Origin: JBBRNH01 sp038230415
GTDB taxonomy: Bacteria > Bacteroidota > Bacteroidia > Cytophagales > Spirosomataceae
Reading direction: 5' to 3'
Assembly: GCA_038230415.1 (NCBI GenBank)
Contig: JBBRNH010000025.1
Coordinates: 1-60,936 of the forward strand
DNA: 60,936 bases
The notes beneath the pieces are model-generated. The model saw nothing but the letters and a program-made list of their open reading frames with translations. It did not search any database and was not told where the DNA came from. Below, in pieces: positions 49,932 to 59,604 of the stretch. How positions within the stretch are numbered: position 1 is the first letter of the stretch; every line of letters begins with the position of its first letter. A program made the position numbers and the translations under genes.

Positions 49932-52784
49932 TCACGGATTCAGCGTCGTGCGGGCATTGGTACCATAAATCAACCGTCCCGCACTGCCAACCGTCATGCG
50001 CCGGGCGTTACCCTGCGTCCCAACAGGTAGCGTCAGCGCGTGATTGATCAGAATATCGTCGGTAACGGTCGGTATCCGGTTGCACGACCACACCGTTGCA
50101 TCGGTCCAGCTACCGGCTTTGACCGTGACCATACTGAGGCAAGGCGGGGCGGGCAAAATCAGCAGGCTATAATCTTCGGCCTGCCCCGACCCCTGCCCCG
50201 ATGCCCCCGGCAACAAACACGGGCCAACGCCACTGCTCAGCAAGGCATCGGCCACAACGCGCACCCGCAACAGGGTGTTGGTGGTGGCCGTTACGGGAAT
50301 CGGCACGGTGGCCGTTACGGTATTACCCGCGCCAATCAGCGCGGTTTCGCCGGGGTCTGTCAGCACACCGTTGTTATTATAGTCAATATAAATCCGGGCC
50401 TGATAACCAATTATGCCAACGCCCTTCACCAACGCGCTGTAACTTAGTCCGGCGGTTACGGTTGTGCTGATATCACAGGCCAGATTAATGTAGTTACTGC
50501 CATCATCCGACGATGTTGACGACCTGGCATCAATCGTATTGAACACAAACCGCTCCACGCCGTAACTGCTGCTCAGGCCATTGGTTGCCGATACGCTGCA
50601 TACGGCCAGAATCGGGCCGGGCCGCACCATTACCGACACTGAAGCGGTGGTGCTGACGGCTCCCGCTTGTTCACAACTCACGCTGTATGTGGTCGTTAGC
50701 AACGGCATCACCGACTGACTCGTGCCGCTCCCGGCCAACCCGCCCGACCAGGTCAGCGTGCCGTTGCAATTCGTAGCCGTGAGCGAAACCACACTCCCCC
50801 CACAAACCGACGTGGCCGAAGCCGTCAGCACCGGAACCGTGAGCGTTACGGGCGCGGGGGGCGTGTTCGACAAAATCGTCAGCGCATAATCTTCGGCCTG
50901 CCCGGAGCCATACCCACCACTGCCCGGCAACAAACATGGCGACACGCTGGCCGAGGGATCGGCCACGACGCGCACCCGCAACGGCACACTCTGCACGGCA
51001 GTTGTGGGAATTGGCACGGTGGCCGTAACCGAGTTTCCGGTGCCGGTCAAGACGGTTTCGGTCAGACTATCAAACATACCATCGTTGTTGAAATCAATAT
51101 AAACCCGGCATCGGTGCGAATTGGTGTAATTCCCTTTCACGAGCGCGGTGTAGCTGCTGCCCGCCGTAACGGTTGTGCTAAAGACGCAGGCCCGATTGAT
51201 GTAGTTGGCTCCGTCGTTAAACGACGACGACGATGCCGCATCAATGGTGTTGAACACAAATCGCTCCACGCCAAAGTAGTTACCCAACCCATTCGGGGCC
51301 ACCACAGTGCACAGCGCGGGTTGCGGGCCGCTCACGGCTACCGTTACCGCTGCCGTTGACGAGATGCAGGCGGTTTCGGCGCAGGTAACGCTGTATGCAG
51401 TGGTTATGGCGGGCATCGCCGATTTTGTGGTGCCGGTTCCCAAGCCGTCAGACCAGGTAAGCGTACCCGTGCAGTTACTGGCCGTGAGCGAGACGACATC
51501 TCCGGCGCAAACCGCTGTTGATGAACTGGTTATGACGGGTATGTTAGCCGTTGTATTGGTCAGGATGGCGGCTTGGCTGTATGGGCAGTTGTTTTTATCG
51601 GTAACGGTAACGGTATAAGAGCCGGGGCCGAGGTTGCTGACCGTCTGCGTTGTGGCTCCTGTGTTCCAGCCATAACTGTTGGCTCCCCGGTCAAAATTGG
51701 CCGTGATGCTGCCGTTGTTGAGTGCCGGGCCACAGGTTGGGTTTACCGAGGTCAGCGTCAGGCCGGGCGTTGTCGGGTCAATCGCCACCACGCGATACAC
51801 GTAATCGGGTTGGGTTACGGTGCCAATCTTCACCCCGGCCACCCGCACATCGAAGGCTTTGTCGGTGGTGCTGGTCCAGGCTAAATCAGTGCCGGGGTTC
51901 ATAAAATCCCAGACAACGGTATTATCACCGTATCCGTTGGCAAGGGGTTGTTGCGTTTGGGGGAGTGTGGCACCGGCTTCGTTATTCACCGTAACGGTGC
52001 AACCCGTGAAATCGGCGTTGGGAATACTCAGCGACCACCGCGCCGGAATCAGGTCGCGTGGCACGTAACCGGCGGGCGGAAAGGCCACAAACGGCGGCAC
52101 CGACGGGGGCGAGACAAACGGATTAAATACCCAAATGATGTCGGTAATATCGGTACTGCCATGCCCAAAACTGCCCTGCCGGGTGTATAGCAGCCAGCGA
52201 CGGTGGCCCACTGCCGTGTTTCCAGAACCGGCATCGTCCATAAATTGCTTCACCGATTGGGCCGAATGAGACCCGGAAGCAATGTTTGAGTTGTCGGCTC
52301 CGCTGTAGCCCGCAGCCGTGTAGCACAGCCAGGTGTTGGGTGGCGTGTGACTGAGCGCGTTGTTGGCTTTCATCATCAGGGCGGCATCCTGCGTGGCGGT
52401 GTTGCGCGAGGGGTCAAACGTGGTGTTATCGGTCACGCCTGCCAACCGGCGGTAATAATTGATCCGTTGCAGGGTTCGGCTCTGTGCCAGTGCCGAGATG
52501 GACCCCGATACGCAGCCCGCTACCGAACCCGTCCAGCCTAACTCGGTTGTTGTTACTGCCGAACCAAGAAAGTTGGTGGTATAGTCGGCGATGATGGCTG
52601 CCCGGTTGCACAAAGTAGCCTTGTTGGGCGGGGCCACCGGAATCGGGCCGGTAGGCAGATCGGTTCGGCGAAGGGGTTCATTGAGCCGAATGGAGTCAGC
52701 AGGCAGTGTTTGCCCGGTAACAGCCGTTGCCCATAACAGGCAACAGGCACCGCTGAAGGCAGCGGATGAGAGAGAATAAAACAT
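49932..52784 (-). CDS. Secreted CAP-domain / GEVED-domain protein
   Basis: 950-residue exported protein with a signal peptide (FYSLSSAAFSGACCLLWATA...). Domain order: a CAP/SCP-like region at about 90-230 (ALAQSRTLQRINYYRRLAGV, AALMMKANNALSHTPP, AVGHRRWLLYTRQGSFGHGS), an unassigned beta region, a SprB-type repeat (LTSVNPTCGPALNNGSITAN), then two GEVED-domain repeats (each with a conserved YIDFNNDG or YIDYNNNG segment and GSGQAEDYALTI or SGQAEDYSLLI) separated by Ig-like CxGD-rich repeats (about 430-850), and a C-terminal WSCNRIPTVTDDILINHALT region common in Spirosoma-like secreted proteins. Probably surface adhesion or cell-wall associated. The start at 52784 is chosen since the longer frame runs through the promoter. 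Confidence 0.8.
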   Translation of the reverse strand: MFYSLSSAAFSGACCLLWATAVTGQTLPADSIRLNEPLRRTDLPTGPIPVAPPNKATLCNRAAIIADYTTNFLGSAVTTTELGWTGSVAGCVSGSISALAQSRTLQRINYYRRLAGVTDNTTFDPSRNTATQDAALMMKANNALSHTPPNTWLCYTAAGYSGADNSNIASGSHSAQSVKQFMDDAGSGNTAVGHRRWLLYTRQGSFGHGSTDITDIIWVFNPFVSPPSVPPFVAFPPAGYVPRDLIPARWSLSIPNADFTGCTVTVNNEAGATLPQTQQPLANGYGDNTVVWDFMNPGTDLAWTSTTDKAFDVRVAGVKIGTVTQPDYVYRVVAIDPTTPGLTLTSVNPTCGPALNNGSITANFDRGANSYGWNTGATTQTVSNLGPGSYTVTVTDKNNCPYSQAAILTNTTANIPVITSSSTAVCAGDVVSLTASNCTGTLTWSDGLGTGTTKSAMPAITTAYSVTCAETACISSTAAVTVAVSGPQPALCTVVAPNGLGNYFGVERFVFNTIDAASSSSFNDGANYINRACVFSTTVTAGSSYTALVKGNYTNSHRCRVYIDFNNDGMFDSLTETVLTGTGNSVTATVPIPTTAVQSVPLRVRVVADPSASVSPCLLPGSGGYGSGQAEDYALTILSNTPPAPVTLTVPVLTASATSVCGGSVVSLTATNCNGTLTWSGGLAGSGTSQSVMPLLTTTYSVSCEQAGAVSTTASVSVMVRPGPILAVCSVSATNGLSSSYGVERFVFNTIDARSSTSSDDGSNYINLACDISTTVTAGLSYSALVKGVGIIGYQARIYIDYNNNGVLTDPGETALIGAGNTVTATVPIPVTATTNTLLRVRVVADALLSSGVGPCLLPGASGQGSGQAEDYSLLILPAPPCLSMVTVKAGSWTDATVWSCNRIPTVTDDILINHALTLPVGTQGNARRMTVGSAGRLIYGTNARTTLNP

Positions 52785-52877
52785 TACTGAGGCTGTTTGT
52801 GCAATAAAGTGAGAAATTATCGCCCGTAATGTTACTCTTTTTTTTGTAAAAACTCTTTTTGTTAGCTGCTTCTGAAC

Positions 52878-52885
52878 CAAAATTA
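52878..52885 (-). promoter_or_regulatory. Candidate -7 element for the CAP/GEVED gene
   Basis: CAAAATTA on the plus strand is TAATTTTG on the minus strand, an exact TAnnTTTG. It is about 94 nt before the start at 52784. No clear -33 partner at the right distance. Confidence 0.35.
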
Positions 52886-52971
52886 ATCTACTGTAACAAG
52901 CAACTTATCGCCTGCTCTGTAACGCGCAGCCATTCGTCGGCCCGCTTTAGCGGGTTTTCTGTACTTTTGCG

Positions 52972-52979
52972 CCCGTACA
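52972..52979 (+). promoter_or_regulatory. Candidate -7 element for maeB
   Basis: TACTTTTG at 52972-52979 matches TAnnTTTG, 32 nt before the maeB start at 53012, with a weak TTTA at 52946-52949 upstream. Its position argues against translation from the earlier codon at 52859. Confidence 0.5.
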
Positions 52980-53011
52980 ACAATGCCTCTTACAGACAAA
53001 CCCGCCCCCAA

Positions 53012-55279
53012 ATGCAGCATACCATTCGCCGGGAAGATGCCCTCGACTACCACGCCAACGGTCGCCCCGGCAAAATAGAAGTCATCCCCACCAAAGCCAC
53101 CAGCACCCAGCGCGACCTGACGCTTGCCTATTCGCCGGGCGTGGCCGAACCCTGCCTTGCCATTGCCGCCAACCCCGACGATGTCTTTAAATACACCGCC
53201 AAAGGCAATCTCGTGGCCGTAATCACCAACGGAACCGCCGTGTTGGGCCTCGGCGATATTGGCCCCGCAGCCAGCAAACCCGTGATGGAAGGCAAAGCGT
53301 TGCTCTTTAAAATCTACGCCGATATTGACGTGTTCGACCTCGAACTGAACACCAAAGACATTGACCAGTTTGTGCAGACGGTCAAGATTCTCGAACCGAC
53401 CTTCGGCGGCATCAACCTCGAAGACATCAAAGCCCCGGAGTGTTTCGCCATCGAAGAGCGGCTGAAACGCGAGATGAACATCCCCGTCATGCACGACGAT
53501 CAGCACGGCACGGCCATCGTGTCGGGCGCGGCATTGCTCAATGCCCTTGAACTCGTCGAAAAAGACATTGCCACCGTGCAGGTCGTCTTTAGCGGGGCCG
53601 GGGCAGCGGCCATCTCCTGCGCCCGGCATTACGTGGGCCTCGGCGTGAAGCCAGAACATATTGTGATGCTCGACATCAACGGCGTTCTCCGTACTGACCG
53701 CACCGACCTCAACGACATCACGCAGCCGTTTGCCACCACCCGCGACCTGCGAAACCTGACCGAGGCTCTCGCCGGTGCCGATGTCTTCGTCGGTCTCTCG
53801 AAGGGTAATCTCGTTACGCCCGATATGGTCAGAAGCATGGCCGACAACCCGGTTGTGTTTGCGATGGCGAACCCCACGCCCGAAATCAGTTATGAAGAAG
53901 CCATCAACGCCCGGCCCGACGTGATTGTGGCAACGGGCCGGTCTGATTTCCCCAATCAGGTCAACAATGTGCTGGGTTTTCCCTTCATCTTTCGGGGTGC
54001 GCTCGACGTGCGGGCCACCGAAATCAACGAAGCCATGAAGCTCGCGGCTACCTACGCTTTAGCCGACCTCGCCAAAAAACCCGTACCAGACATGGTGAAC
54101 ATGGCCTACGGCGAAGACAATTTTTTGTTTGGCCGCGATTATATCCTGCCCAAACCCGTTGACCCCCGGCTCCTGACAACGGTGGCCCCGGCGGTGGCGC
54201 GGGCGGCCATGGAATCGGGCGTGGCCCGGCGGCCCATTGCCGACTGGGACGGTTATCTGCTGCACTTAGCCCGGCGCATCGGGCAGGATAACCGCATCAC
54301 GCGGGTCATCACCAGCAAAGCCAAGAGCAATCCGAAGCGGGTGGTGTTTGCCGATGCCGAAAACCTGAAAGTACTCAAAGCCGCGCAACAGGTTCGGGAT
54401 GAAGGCATTGCAAAGCCGATTCTGCTCGGCGAAGCCCTGATGATTCGGGAGATGGCCTTGCACAACAACATTGATCTGGGCGATATGCCCATCGTTGACC
54501 CGCGCTCACCGGAGCAGGAAGCCCTGCTGACCCGGTTTGGTGAACTCTATTTCGAGAAGCGCAAACGCAAAGGCGTGAACGCCCGCGAAGCCCGGAAGTT
54601 GGTCAACTACCGCAATTATTTCGGGGCCATGATGGTCGAAACGGGCGAGGCCGACGCGCTAATTTCGGGCCTGACCCGCAATTACCCCGACACGATTCGG
54701 CCCGCGCTGCAAATTATCGGCACCGAGCCGGGTGTAAAAAAAGTAGCCGGGATGTATATTCTGCTCACCAAACGCGGCCCGATTTTTCTCTCCGATACCA
54801 CCGTAAACGTGAACCCAACGGCGGACGAATTGGTCGAGATTACCGAACTCACGGCGCGGGCCGTGGAACGGTTCAACATCAAACCGCGCATCGCCCTCGT
54901 AACGTATTCTAACTTCGGCAGTGCCAACGGCGACGACCCCGAAAAGATGAGCCGGGCCGTTGGTATTCTCCAGAAAAAATACCCCGACCTGATTGTGGAC
55001 GGCGAGTTACAGGCCCACCTGCCATTCGACACAGACTTGCTCCGGCAAAATCACCCGTTCAGCAAACTCGTGGACGAAGGAGCCAACGTGCTGATCTTCC
55101 CCAACCTGTCGGCCTCGAACACGGCATACAACTTACTGACGCAAGTAGCTGACCTTGACGCGATTGGCCCGATTTTGCTGGGCCTCAACAAGCCCGTTCA
55201 CGTCTTGCAGCTTGGCTCATCAGAGCGCGAAATCGTGAACATGGTTGCCATAGCAGTCGTAGAAGCACAAGGGAAATGA
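53012..55279 (+). CDS. maeB: NADP-dependent malic enzyme with phosphotransacetylase-like domain
   Basis: 755 residues, the usual MaeB length. Oxidatively decarboxylates malate to pyruvate with NADP, making NADPH. Seen: N-terminal malic domain YSPGVAEPCLAIAANPDD near 41-58 and KGNLVAVITNGTAVLGLGDIG near 68-88 (catalytic Tyr/Lys region), the metal-binding NIPVMHDDQHGTAIV near 158-172, NAD-binding VFSGAGAAAISCA near 194-206, and a C-terminal phosphotransacetylase domain (from about 430, KSNPKRVVFADAENLKVLKAA) that normally lacks Pta activity and gives allosteric control by acetyl-CoA. trpS follows with a 4-nt overlap. Confidence 0.95.
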   Translation: MQHTIRREDALDYHANGRPGKIEVIPTKATSTQRDLTLAYSPGVAEPCLAIAANPDDVFKYTAKGNLVAVITNGTAVLGLGDIGPAASKPVMEGKALLFKIYADIDVFDLELNTKDIDQFVQTVKILEPTFGGINLEDIKAPECFAIEERLKREMNIPVMHDDQHGTAIVSGAALLNALELVEKDIATVQVVFSGAGAAAISCARHYVGLGVKPEHIVMLDINGVLRTDRTDLNDITQPFATTRDLRNLTEALAGADVFVGLSKGNLVTPDMVRSMADNPVVFAMANPTPEISYEEAINARPDVIVATGRSDFPNQVNNVLGFPFIFRGALDVRATEINEAMKLAATYALADLAKKPVPDMVNMAYGEDNFLFGRDYILPKPVDPRLLTTVAPAVARAAMESGVARRPIADWDGYLLHLARRIGQDNRITRVITSKAKSNPKRVVFADAENLKVLKAAQQVRDEGIAKPILLGEALMIREMALHNNIDLGDMPIVDPRSPEQEALLTRFGELYFEKRKRKGVNAREARKLVNYRNYFGAMMVETGEADALISGLTRNYPDTIRPALQIIGTEPGVKKVAGMYILLTKRGPIFLSDTTVNVNPTADELVEITELTARAVERFNIKPRIALVTYSNFGSANGDDPEKMSRAVGILQKKYPDLIVDGELQAHLPFDTDLLRQNHPFSKLVDEGANVLIFPNLSASNTAYNLLTQVADLDAIGPILLGLNKPVHVLQLGSSEREIVNMVAIAVVEAQGK

Positions 55280-56262
55280 GAATCTTAACCGGAATCCAAT
55301 CCAGCGGGCGGCCCCATCTCGGCAACATTTTGGGAGCTATCAAACCCGCCATCGCGTTAGCCGCCCAGCCCGGCAACGACTCGTTTCTGTTCATCGCCGA
55401 CCTGCACAGCTTGGTCAGCCTGCGCGATGCTACGCTACGCCGGGAATACGTCCGGGCCATTGCCAGCACGTGGCTCGCGTTTGGGCTTGACACGGCTAAA
55501 ACCACCTTCTGGCGGCAATCCCGCGTACCGGAGCATACGGAACTGAACTGGTATCTGAACTGCTTCACGCCGATACCGATGCTGCAAAATGCCACCTCAT
55601 TCAAAGACAAATCGGAGAACCTGACCGAAAGCGGATCGGCCAATGCGGTCAACGCCGGGCTATTTACCTATCCGGTGTTGCAGGCGGCTGATATTCTGCT
55701 GTATGATGCCGAACTGATTCCGGTCGGCAAAGACCAGCGGCAACACATCGAGATGACCCGCGACATTGCCGGAGCCGTGAACCGGGCCGTTGGTGCCGAT
55801 ATTCTGACGCTGCCCGAAGCCCGCATTGACGAAGCCCTGATGGTGATTCCCGGCATTGACGGGCGCAAAATGAGCAAGTCCTACAACAACTATATTGACA
55901 TTTTCCTGCCCGCCAACGAGTTATACAAGGTCATCAAAAAGGTTTTGTCGGATTCGACCCCGCTCGAAGATCCCAAAAACCCGGATACTGACATCACGTT
56001 TAAACTGTACTCATTGCTGGCTACACCGGAACAAATTGCCGACCTTCGCCAGCGTTACGAAGCCGGAAACTACGGTTACGGTCACGCTAAAAAAGAACTG
56101 TATGAACTGATTATCAGCACGTTTGCCACCGAGCGAGAACGGTTCGATTTCTACATGACCCACAACGACGAACTCGAGCGCGAGCTTCGGACGGGCGAAG
56201 AAAAGGCCCGCTTTGTGGCGGGCCAGACAATCGGGCGGGTACGGGAGAAGCTGGGGTTTTGA
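55276..56262 (+). CDS. trpS: Tryptophanyl-tRNA synthetase
   Basis: 328 residues, the standard length of bacterial TrpRS. Class I synthetase attaching tryptophan to tRNA-Trp. Seen: MRILTGIQSSGRPHLGNILG with the HIGH-equivalent HLGN at 14-17, FIADLHSLVSLRD near 35-47, KDQRQHIEMTRDIA near 152-165, the KMSKS signature at about 198-202 (GIDGRKMSKSYNNYI) and the C-terminal anticodon-binding helix region ending RVREKLGF. It begins in ATGA overlapping the maeB stop, so it is translated from the maeB transcript. Confidence 0.96.
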   Translation: MRILTGIQSSGRPHLGNILGAIKPAIALAAQPGNDSFLFIADLHSLVSLRDATLRREYVRAIASTWLAFGLDTAKTTFWRQSRVPEHTELNWYLNCFTPIPMLQNATSFKDKSENLTESGSANAVNAGLFTYPVLQAADILLYDAELIPVGKDQRQHIEMTRDIAGAVNRAVGADILTLPEARIDEALMVIPGIDGRKMSKSYNNYIDIFLPANELYKVIKKVLSDSTPLEDPKNPDTDITFKLYSLLATPEQIADLRQRYEAGNYGYGHAKKELYELIISTFATERERFDFYMTHNDELERELRTGEEKARFVAGQTIGRVREKLGF

Positions 56263-56287
56263 GCGGTGTAGCGTAAATCACAATGAA

Positions 56288-56827
56288 ATGATTGAATTGC
56301 TGCAGTATGTTTTTGCCGAACTCGAAAAACGAGAAATTGCTTACTTGCTTTCGGGAAGTATAGCCTTGAATAGCTATACCGTTCCCCGGTTTACCCGCGA
56401 CATTGATGTTGTGATTGATCTGCGAACGGATAATTTCGCGGCCTTCTCAGAGATTTTCGTCAATCTGGATTGTTATTTCCACCGTGAAAGTGCCGAACAA
56501 GAAATACTGCGGGGAGGGATGTTTAACGTAATTGACTGGAAATCAGGCTATAAAATTGACTTTATTACCAAAAAAAACGTGCCGTTTCACGAAGCGGAGT
56601 TTAGCCGGAAACAGCGAAAAACGATTCTTGACGTGGTTGACTGTTGGGTTATTTCGCCGGAAGACCTGATTTTGGCTAAACTCATCTGGATTCAGGAACT
56701 GTTCAGCCAGCAACAGGCGCGTGATATTCAAAACCTGATTCAGGACCATTCTGGTCTTGACCGGCAGTACATCAGAGATTGGGTAAATCGGCTGACGTTG
56801 AACACCTACAACCTTCTTAAACCGTGA
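56288..56827 (+). CDS. Nucleotidyltransferase, AbiEii/DUF6036-like
   Basis: 179 residues with a minimal nucleotidyltransferase fold: YLLSGSIALNSY near 22-33 followed by RFTRDIDVVIDLR near 38-50 (the GS...DxD pattern). Middle and C-terminal parts resemble the AbiEii-type or DUF6036 families, in which the enzyme modifies tRNA or acts as a toxin in a pair with a small partner. The ATG at 56288 is preferred over the upstream frame from 56213, which overlaps trpS. The following small gene starts in its stop codon. Toxin-antitoxin or abortive-infection role is inference. Confidence 0.72.
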   Translation: MIELLQYVFAELEKREIAYLLSGSIALNSYTVPRFTRDIDVVIDLRTDNFAAFSEIFVNLDCYFHRESAEQEILRGGMFNVIDWKSGYKIDFITKKNVPFHEAEFSRKQRKTILDVVDCWVISPEDLILAKLIWIQELFSQQQARDIQNLIQDHSGLDRQYIRDWVNRLTLNTYNLLKP

Positions 56828-57069
56828 ACGATACACCCGAACACGTTCAACGGCTTTATCATGAGTTTTTCCAACGCAAAACCGAAGCCGAACGCTTTTT
56901 AATCGGGATAGAGATGATGGAAGACGGTCGCCGGATGGTCGAAACCGCCCTCCGCCAACAGCACCCCGATTGGTCGGAACACGAAATGAAAATCGGGATG
57001 TTTACCCGCATTTATGGACGCGACTTCACGCCCGAACAGGTTGCCGACATCATTGCGTCGTTAGGCTAA
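56824..57069 (+). CDS. 81-residue partner of the nucleotidyltransferase
   Basis: Small acidic protein starting with GTG at 56824, inside the nucleotidyltransferase stop (CCGTGAAC), so the two are translationally coupled. Seen: mostly helical, with AERFLIGIEMMEDGRRMVET and an EQVADIIASLG end. Small partners of this kind accompany nucleotidyltransferases in several TA-like operons. It overlaps the convergent GNAT-nitrilase gene by 9 nt. Not recognised as a named family. Confidence 0.65.
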   Translation: MNDTPEHVQRLYHEFFQRKTEAERFLIGIEMMEDGRRMVETALRQQHPDWSEHEMKIGMFTRIYGRDFTPEQVADIIASLG

Positions 57070-58644
57070 GACCACAACCGGCAATTCTTCCTCTTCGTCA
57101 ATAATCACCGCTTTTTTTGGGCTTTTCTTAGCGGCTTTTTTCGTCACCACATCATACAAATCAGTCCGGCGGTCTTTGATGGTTTGCACTGAACCAAACT
57201 CGTGGAGTTCTTTCAGCAGGCTCAAATCCACGTCCGTAATCAGCATCATTTCGGTGTTGGGCGTGGCTTCGGCTTTCACGGCATTGGTCGGAAACTGAAA
57301 ATCAGAGGGCGTAAAGACCGCCGACTGCGCGTAGTGAATGTCCATATTCGGCACGTTGGGCAGGTTGCCCACGCAGCCCGAAATTGCCACGTAGCACTCG
57401 TTTTCGATGGCGCGGGCCTGGGCGCAGTGCCGAACGCGGGTGTATCCGTTCTGGGTGTCGGTCAGGAACGGGACAAACAGAATCTTCATCCCGTCGGCGG
57501 CTAACAACCGGCTCAGTTCGGGGAACTCGACATCATAGCAAATCAGCATCCCGATTTTGCCGCAATCGGTATCAAACGCCCGAATCTCGTGGCCGCCAAT
57601 CATGCCGTAATGCCGGACTTCATTGGGCGTGATATGAATCTTGCGAAACTCCTCAAATGAGCCGTCGCGCCGACACAAATAGGCCACGTTATACAGTTTA
57701 CCTTCCTCGACCAACGGCATACTGCCACCAATGATATTCACGTTGTACGAAATCGCAAATTCGCACATCTTCTGGCGCACAACATCCGTATAATCAGCGA
57801 GTTTGCGAATCGCCTGCGGTTCAGGCATATCGTTGAATTCGGCCATCAACGGCGTGTTAAAAAACTCCGGCAGGAGCAGAAAGTCGGCCTTGTAATCAGA
57901 AACGGCATCCACAAAAAACTCGATCTGGTCATAAAACGCCTTGATGTCCTTAAAATGCCGCATCTGCCACTGCACCACCCCAATCCTGATAATGGAATCG
58001 GTGTGTGGCTTTTTATCTTTTTCGTTGACGTAATAAATGTTGTTCCATTCGAGCAGCGTGGCAAACTCCTTCGACTCGGTATCGCCGGGCAGGTAGCCCC
58101 GCAGGACTTTCTTGACGTGGAAATCATTCGAGAGCTGAAACGTCAGCGTCGGGTCATAAATCTCCTTTTGCTTGACCTTGTTGATGTAGTCGCGGGGCGA
58201 CATCGTGGCCGAGTATTCGTTGTATTTCGGGATGCGTCCGCCGGCCAGAATGCCTTTCAGGTTCAATTGTTCGCAGAGTTCCTTACGGGCATCGTATAAC
58301 CGCCTACCCAACCGCAGCGACCGGAATTCGGGGTGAACAAACACCTCGATACCGTACAGATAATCACCTTTGGGACTATGGGTGTTGAAGGTGTAGCCAC
58401 CCGTGATCTGGTAATAATCGTGGTCGTCGCCAAAATCAGCGTAATTAATCACAATCGCCAACGCGCAGGCCACCACTTTATCATCAACCTCAACGCAAAG
58501 TTGCCCTTCGGGAAACAGATTGAGTAGCCGATCAATTTTATCTTTACGCCAATACTGCCCGCCAATGCCACTGTATGCCTCAATCATAGATTCTTTGAGG
58601 TCTGGATAATCGTCTTTCTGGAGCGTTCTTACGTGAATTCGCAT
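57061..58644 (-). CDS. GNAT acetyltransferase fused to carbon-nitrogen hydrolase (nitrilase superfamily)
   Basis: 527 residues. Residues 1-190 are a GNAT domain (GVEVFVHPEFRSLRLGRRLY with the acetyl-CoA loop); residues about 220-500 are a nitrilase-superfamily amidase with the triad visible as Glu in LLPEFFNTP (about 259), Lys in EFRKIHITPNE (about 336) and Cys in LICYDVEFPEL (about 366), plus GSMPLVEEGKLYN. The combination is a known fusion in Bacteroidota, predicted to act on small amides; the substrate is unknown. It is divergent from the isomerase gene by 29 nt and ends in overlap with the 81-residue gene. Confidence 0.9.
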   Translation of the reverse strand: MRIHVRTLQKDDYPDLKESMIEAYSGIGGQYWRKDKIDRLLNLFPEGQLCVEVDDKVVACALAIVINYADFGDDHDYYQITGGYTFNTHSPKGDYLYGIEVFVHPEFRSLRLGRRLYDARKELCEQLNLKGILAGGRIPKYNEYSATMSPRDYINKVKQKEIYDPTLTFQLSNDFHVKKVLRGYLPGDTESKEFATLLEWNNIYYVNEKDKKPHTDSIIRIGVVQWQMRHFKDIKAFYDQIEFFVDAVSDYKADFLLLPEFFNTPLMAEFNDMPEPQAIRKLADYTDVVRQKMCEFAISYNVNIIGGSMPLVEEGKLYNVAYLCRRDGSFEEFRKIHITPNEVRHYGMIGGHEIRAFDTDCGKIGMLICYDVEFPELSRLLAADGMKILFVPFLTDTQNGYTRVRHCAQARAIENECYVAISGCVGNLPNVPNMDIHYAQSAVFTPSDFQFPTNAVKAEATPNTEMMLITDVDLSLLKELHEFGSVQTIKDRRTDLYDVVTKKAAKKSPKKAVIIDEEEELPVVVLA

Positions 58645-58673
58645 ACTGCTTATACCTTGTTAATCAATTTGTT

Positions 58674-59588
58674 ATGTTAAATCTCGGCTTCGTTTCGGCC
58701 ATCCTGCCTGATTATGACCTGAACAGCGTCCTGAAATTTGCGTCGGAGCATCGGTTTAGTTGCGTCGAACTTATGTGCTGGCCCGCTGATAATGCTGACT
58801 CTCGGCGGTATGCCGGTGTAAGCCACCTCGACGTTCATAATTTCGATGTAAACCACATCAAGACATTAACCAAGCAATACGGGGTTTCGGTTTCCGGTCT
58901 CGGTTATTATCCCAATCCGCTTGACCCCGACCGCACTAAAGCCGAGTTTTATCGTGAGCATTTGAAAACGGTTATCCGGGCGGCTGCCAAGCTCAGTGTG
59001 CCGGTTGTGAACACGTTTATTGGCCGAAATCCGTCGCTCAACATTGCCGACAACCTCAAACTTTATGCCCGACATTGGCCCGAATTGATGCGCGTGGCCG
59101 AAGAAAACAACGTCAAAATCGGCATCGAGAACTGCCCGATGTGGTTTTCGGGCGATGAATGGCCGGGCGGCAACAACCTCGCCACCACGCCCGCCATCTG
59201 GGATAAACTGTTCGAGATTATCCCGTCAAGAGCATTGGGCCTGAACTACGACCCGTCGCACCTGATTTGGCAGATGATGGACGAAATCAGGCCCATTTAT
59301 GACTACGCCGACCGATTGCACCACATTCACCTGAAAGATGCCAAATTATACCGCGACAAACTGAACCGTGTTGGCATCATGGCAAACCCGCTTGAATATC
59401 ATTCGCCTAAGTTGCCCGGCTTAGGTGATGTGCGGTGGGGCGCGTTTTTCGCGGCCCTGACCGATGTCCGGTATCGCGGCCCGGTCTGCATTGAGGTTGA
59501 AGACAAAGCCTACGAAGGCAGTCCCGCCGACGTGCAAACCGCCATCCTGACCGCCCGGAATTACCTGAGTCAGTTCTTAGTGTTATGA
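58674..59588 (+). CDS. Sugar phosphate isomerase/epimerase family protein
   Basis: 304-residue TIM-barrel protein of the xylose-isomerase-like AP_endonuc_2 family. Seen: MLNLGFVSAILPDYDLNSVL opening, metal-binding positions in FIGRNPSLN, VKIGIENCPMWFSGDEWPGG (the Glu-Asn pair near 158-159), ALGLNYDPSHLIWQ near 196-209 and HHIHLKDAKLYRD near 222-234, then CIEVEDKAYEGSP. These match the divalent-metal site of the family. Substrate unknown; members are often in sugar catabolism operons. pgmB follows, converging, 16 nt downstream. Confidence 0.88.
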   Translation: MLNLGFVSAILPDYDLNSVLKFASEHRFSCVELMCWPADNADSRRYAGVSHLDVHNFDVNHIKTLTKQYGVSVSGLGYYPNPLDPDRTKAEFYREHLKTVIRAAAKLSVPVVNTFIGRNPSLNIADNLKLYARHWPELMRVAEENNVKIGIENCPMWFSGDEWPGGNNLATTPAIWDKLFEIIPSRALGLNYDPSHLIWQMMDEIRPIYDYADRLHHIHLKDAKLYRDKLNRVGIMANPLEYHSPKLPGLGDVRWGAFFAALTDVRYRGPVCIEVEDKAYEGSPADVQTAILTARNYLSQFLVL

Positions 59589-59604
59589 AACGCTATGGTG
59601 CGTG

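Noticed and set aside
52859..53011. N-terminal extension of the malic enzyme from a codon at 52859
   Set aside because: The extension crosses the likely promoter at 52972-52979 and is not present in the family; the start at 53012 is standard.
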